Shown here in pieces: positions 5,081 to 5,839 of a stretch of DNA of 5,839 nt (the stretch's first letter is position 1; the number at the start of each line of letters is the position of its first letter). This DNA comes from Bacteroidota bacterium (lineage in GTDB: Bacteria; Bacteroidota; Ignavibacteria; Tepidaquicellales; Tepidaquicellaceae). The notes below the pieces were generated by a model that did not search any database, was not told where the DNA came from, and worked only from the letters and a program-made list of their open reading frames with translations. Location: NCBI GenBank assembly GCA_023429265.1, contig JAEYVS010000185.1:1-5839 (forward strand), in the 5' to 3' direction. The position numbers and the translations under genes were made by a program.

Positions 5081-5839
5081 TCATAGTTTATTATAGTCGA
5101 AAATTAGTTTACCTGAACCTTCTTCAGCTATGCCGATGATGGAGGCGGATTCGACTCCGTTGTTTTTTAGATCGAATAACAGTTCTTCTGATCTTTCTGC
5201 CGGAATGGAGATAAGTAAGCCTCCCGAAGTTTGTGGGTCATAAAGAATATGTTCGAGTGCCTCGTTTACGTGTCCTTCGCTTATGACATTATCCTGTGTG
5301 TAAGTCCGGTTTGATTTATCGCCGCGAGTCCAGAGTTTTTGCGCGATCGCGTCCATTGCGCCGCCGAGTATCGGCAGATCATTTACTTTGATCCGTAATG
5401 AGACTTTGCTTGCCTGAGCCATCTGCATTGCGTGCCCCGCGAGACCGAATCCCGTTATGTCAGTGCAGGCAGATGCGTTATGTTTCACCATTAGTTCGGC
5501 GGCGTTCTTATTTAATGTCGTCATTGAGGTGATCAGAGCGTTGTAAATATTCTCATCAAGTGAGCTGAATTTCACGCAGTTATTGAGCAGACCTGTGCCG
5601 AGAGCTTTTGTTAATATGAGAATGTCTCCGGATTTTGCTCCGGCATTGGATTTTAAATGCCCGGGATTTATAGTCCCTGTGATCGCTAGACCGTACAATA
5701 TACTTTCTATATCCACTGAGTGGCCGCCTATTATGGGAGCGCCCGCTTCCTTCATTTTATCTGCTCCGCCTCGGAGAATTTCTTTTAGGATGGCGAGATC
5801 TTCAGTCTGCGGAAATGCCACGATGTTAAGCCCGTTAAT
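5081..5839 (-). CDS. selD: Selenophosphate synthetase SelD (5' truncated by window edge)
   Basis: SelD makes selenophosphate from selenide and ATP, giving AMP and phosphate, and so supplies activated selenium in the cytoplasm. The frame stays open to the right edge and reads INGLNIVAFPQTED there, matching the family's ALNIVAFP region, so the GTG at 5819-5821 is internal and not the start. The 252 visible residues are about three quarters of a typical 345. Missing are roughly 95 N-terminal residues, including the catalytic Cys/Sec and Lys, so it is unknown whether this SelD is itself a selenoprotein. Visible motifs are APIIGGHSVD and YGLAITGTI (ATP-binding side of the AIRS-like fold), then DITGFGLAGHAMQM and YDPQTSGGLL in the C-terminal AIRS domain. 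The end at TGA (5081-5083) is normal for the family. It lies upstream of mnmH on the same strand, its direct user of selenophosphate. Confidence 0.95.
   Translation of the reverse strand: MNGLNIVAFPQTEDLAILKEILRGGADKMKEAGAPIIGGHSVDIESILYGLAITGTINPGHLKSNAGAKSGDILILTKALGTGLLNNCVKFSSLDENIYNALITSMTTLNKNAAELMVKHNASACTDITGFGLAGHAMQMAQASKVSLRIKVNDLPILGGAMDAIAQKLWTRGDKSNRTYTQDNVISEGHVNEALEHILYDPQTSGGLLISIPAERSEELLFDLKNNGVESASIIGIAEEGSGKLIFDYNKL

Noticed and set aside
5819..5821. GTG as the start of selD
   Set aside because: The frame continues to the right edge with a sequence that matches the conserved SelD ALNIVAFP region.

Overview
The window carries four protein-coding genes and three short spacers packed with repeats. 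The window is moderately AT-leaning. The genes lack clear Shine-Dalgarno sequences, the secreted peptidase has a short signal peptide with an apparent S|Q cleavage site, and the spacers hold palindromes and 8-11 bp tandem repeats. Together these point to a member of the Bacteroidota / Ignavibacteria-Chlorobi group. This placement is an inference from style; no marker gene in the window settles it.

Layout, left to right. (1) Positions 1-1322, plus strand: the C-terminal part of a 2-oxoglutarate dehydrogenase E1 subunit (sucA/kgd type), cut by the left edge. (2) Positions 1323-1436: three in-frame TAG stops built from a 9-bp repeat, a strong intrinsic terminator, and an AT-rich stretch that probably holds the next promoter. 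(3) Positions 1437-3548, plus strand: a complete exported prolyl oligopeptidase (S9A family) with its Ser-Asp-His triad intact. (4) Positions 3549-3700: a convergent spacer made almost wholly of 8-bp and 11-bp tandem repeats and a nested inverted repeat. (5) Positions 3701-4867, minus strand: mnmH (selU), the tRNA 2-selenouridine synthase. (6) Positions 4868-5080: a spacer with the 9-bp repeat family again, a CACNGRG repeat and three palindromes. (7) Positions 5081-5839, minus strand: selD, selenophosphate synthetase, cut by the right edge.

The functional unit is the minus-strand pair selD then mnmH. SelD makes selenophosphate and MnmH uses it to replace sulfur with selenium in wobble 2-thiouridine of tRNAs. 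This indicates that the organism has the selenouridine trait; whether it also makes selenocysteine cannot be judged here. The sucA and peptidase genes look like separate transcription units with no evident link to selenium. No sucB follows sucA.

I found no novel multi-gene system. The most noteworthy feature is the density and placement of repeats. One 9-bp family abuts or overlaps gene ends at three places, and the selD-mnmH pair is split by about 210 bp of repeats and palindromes.
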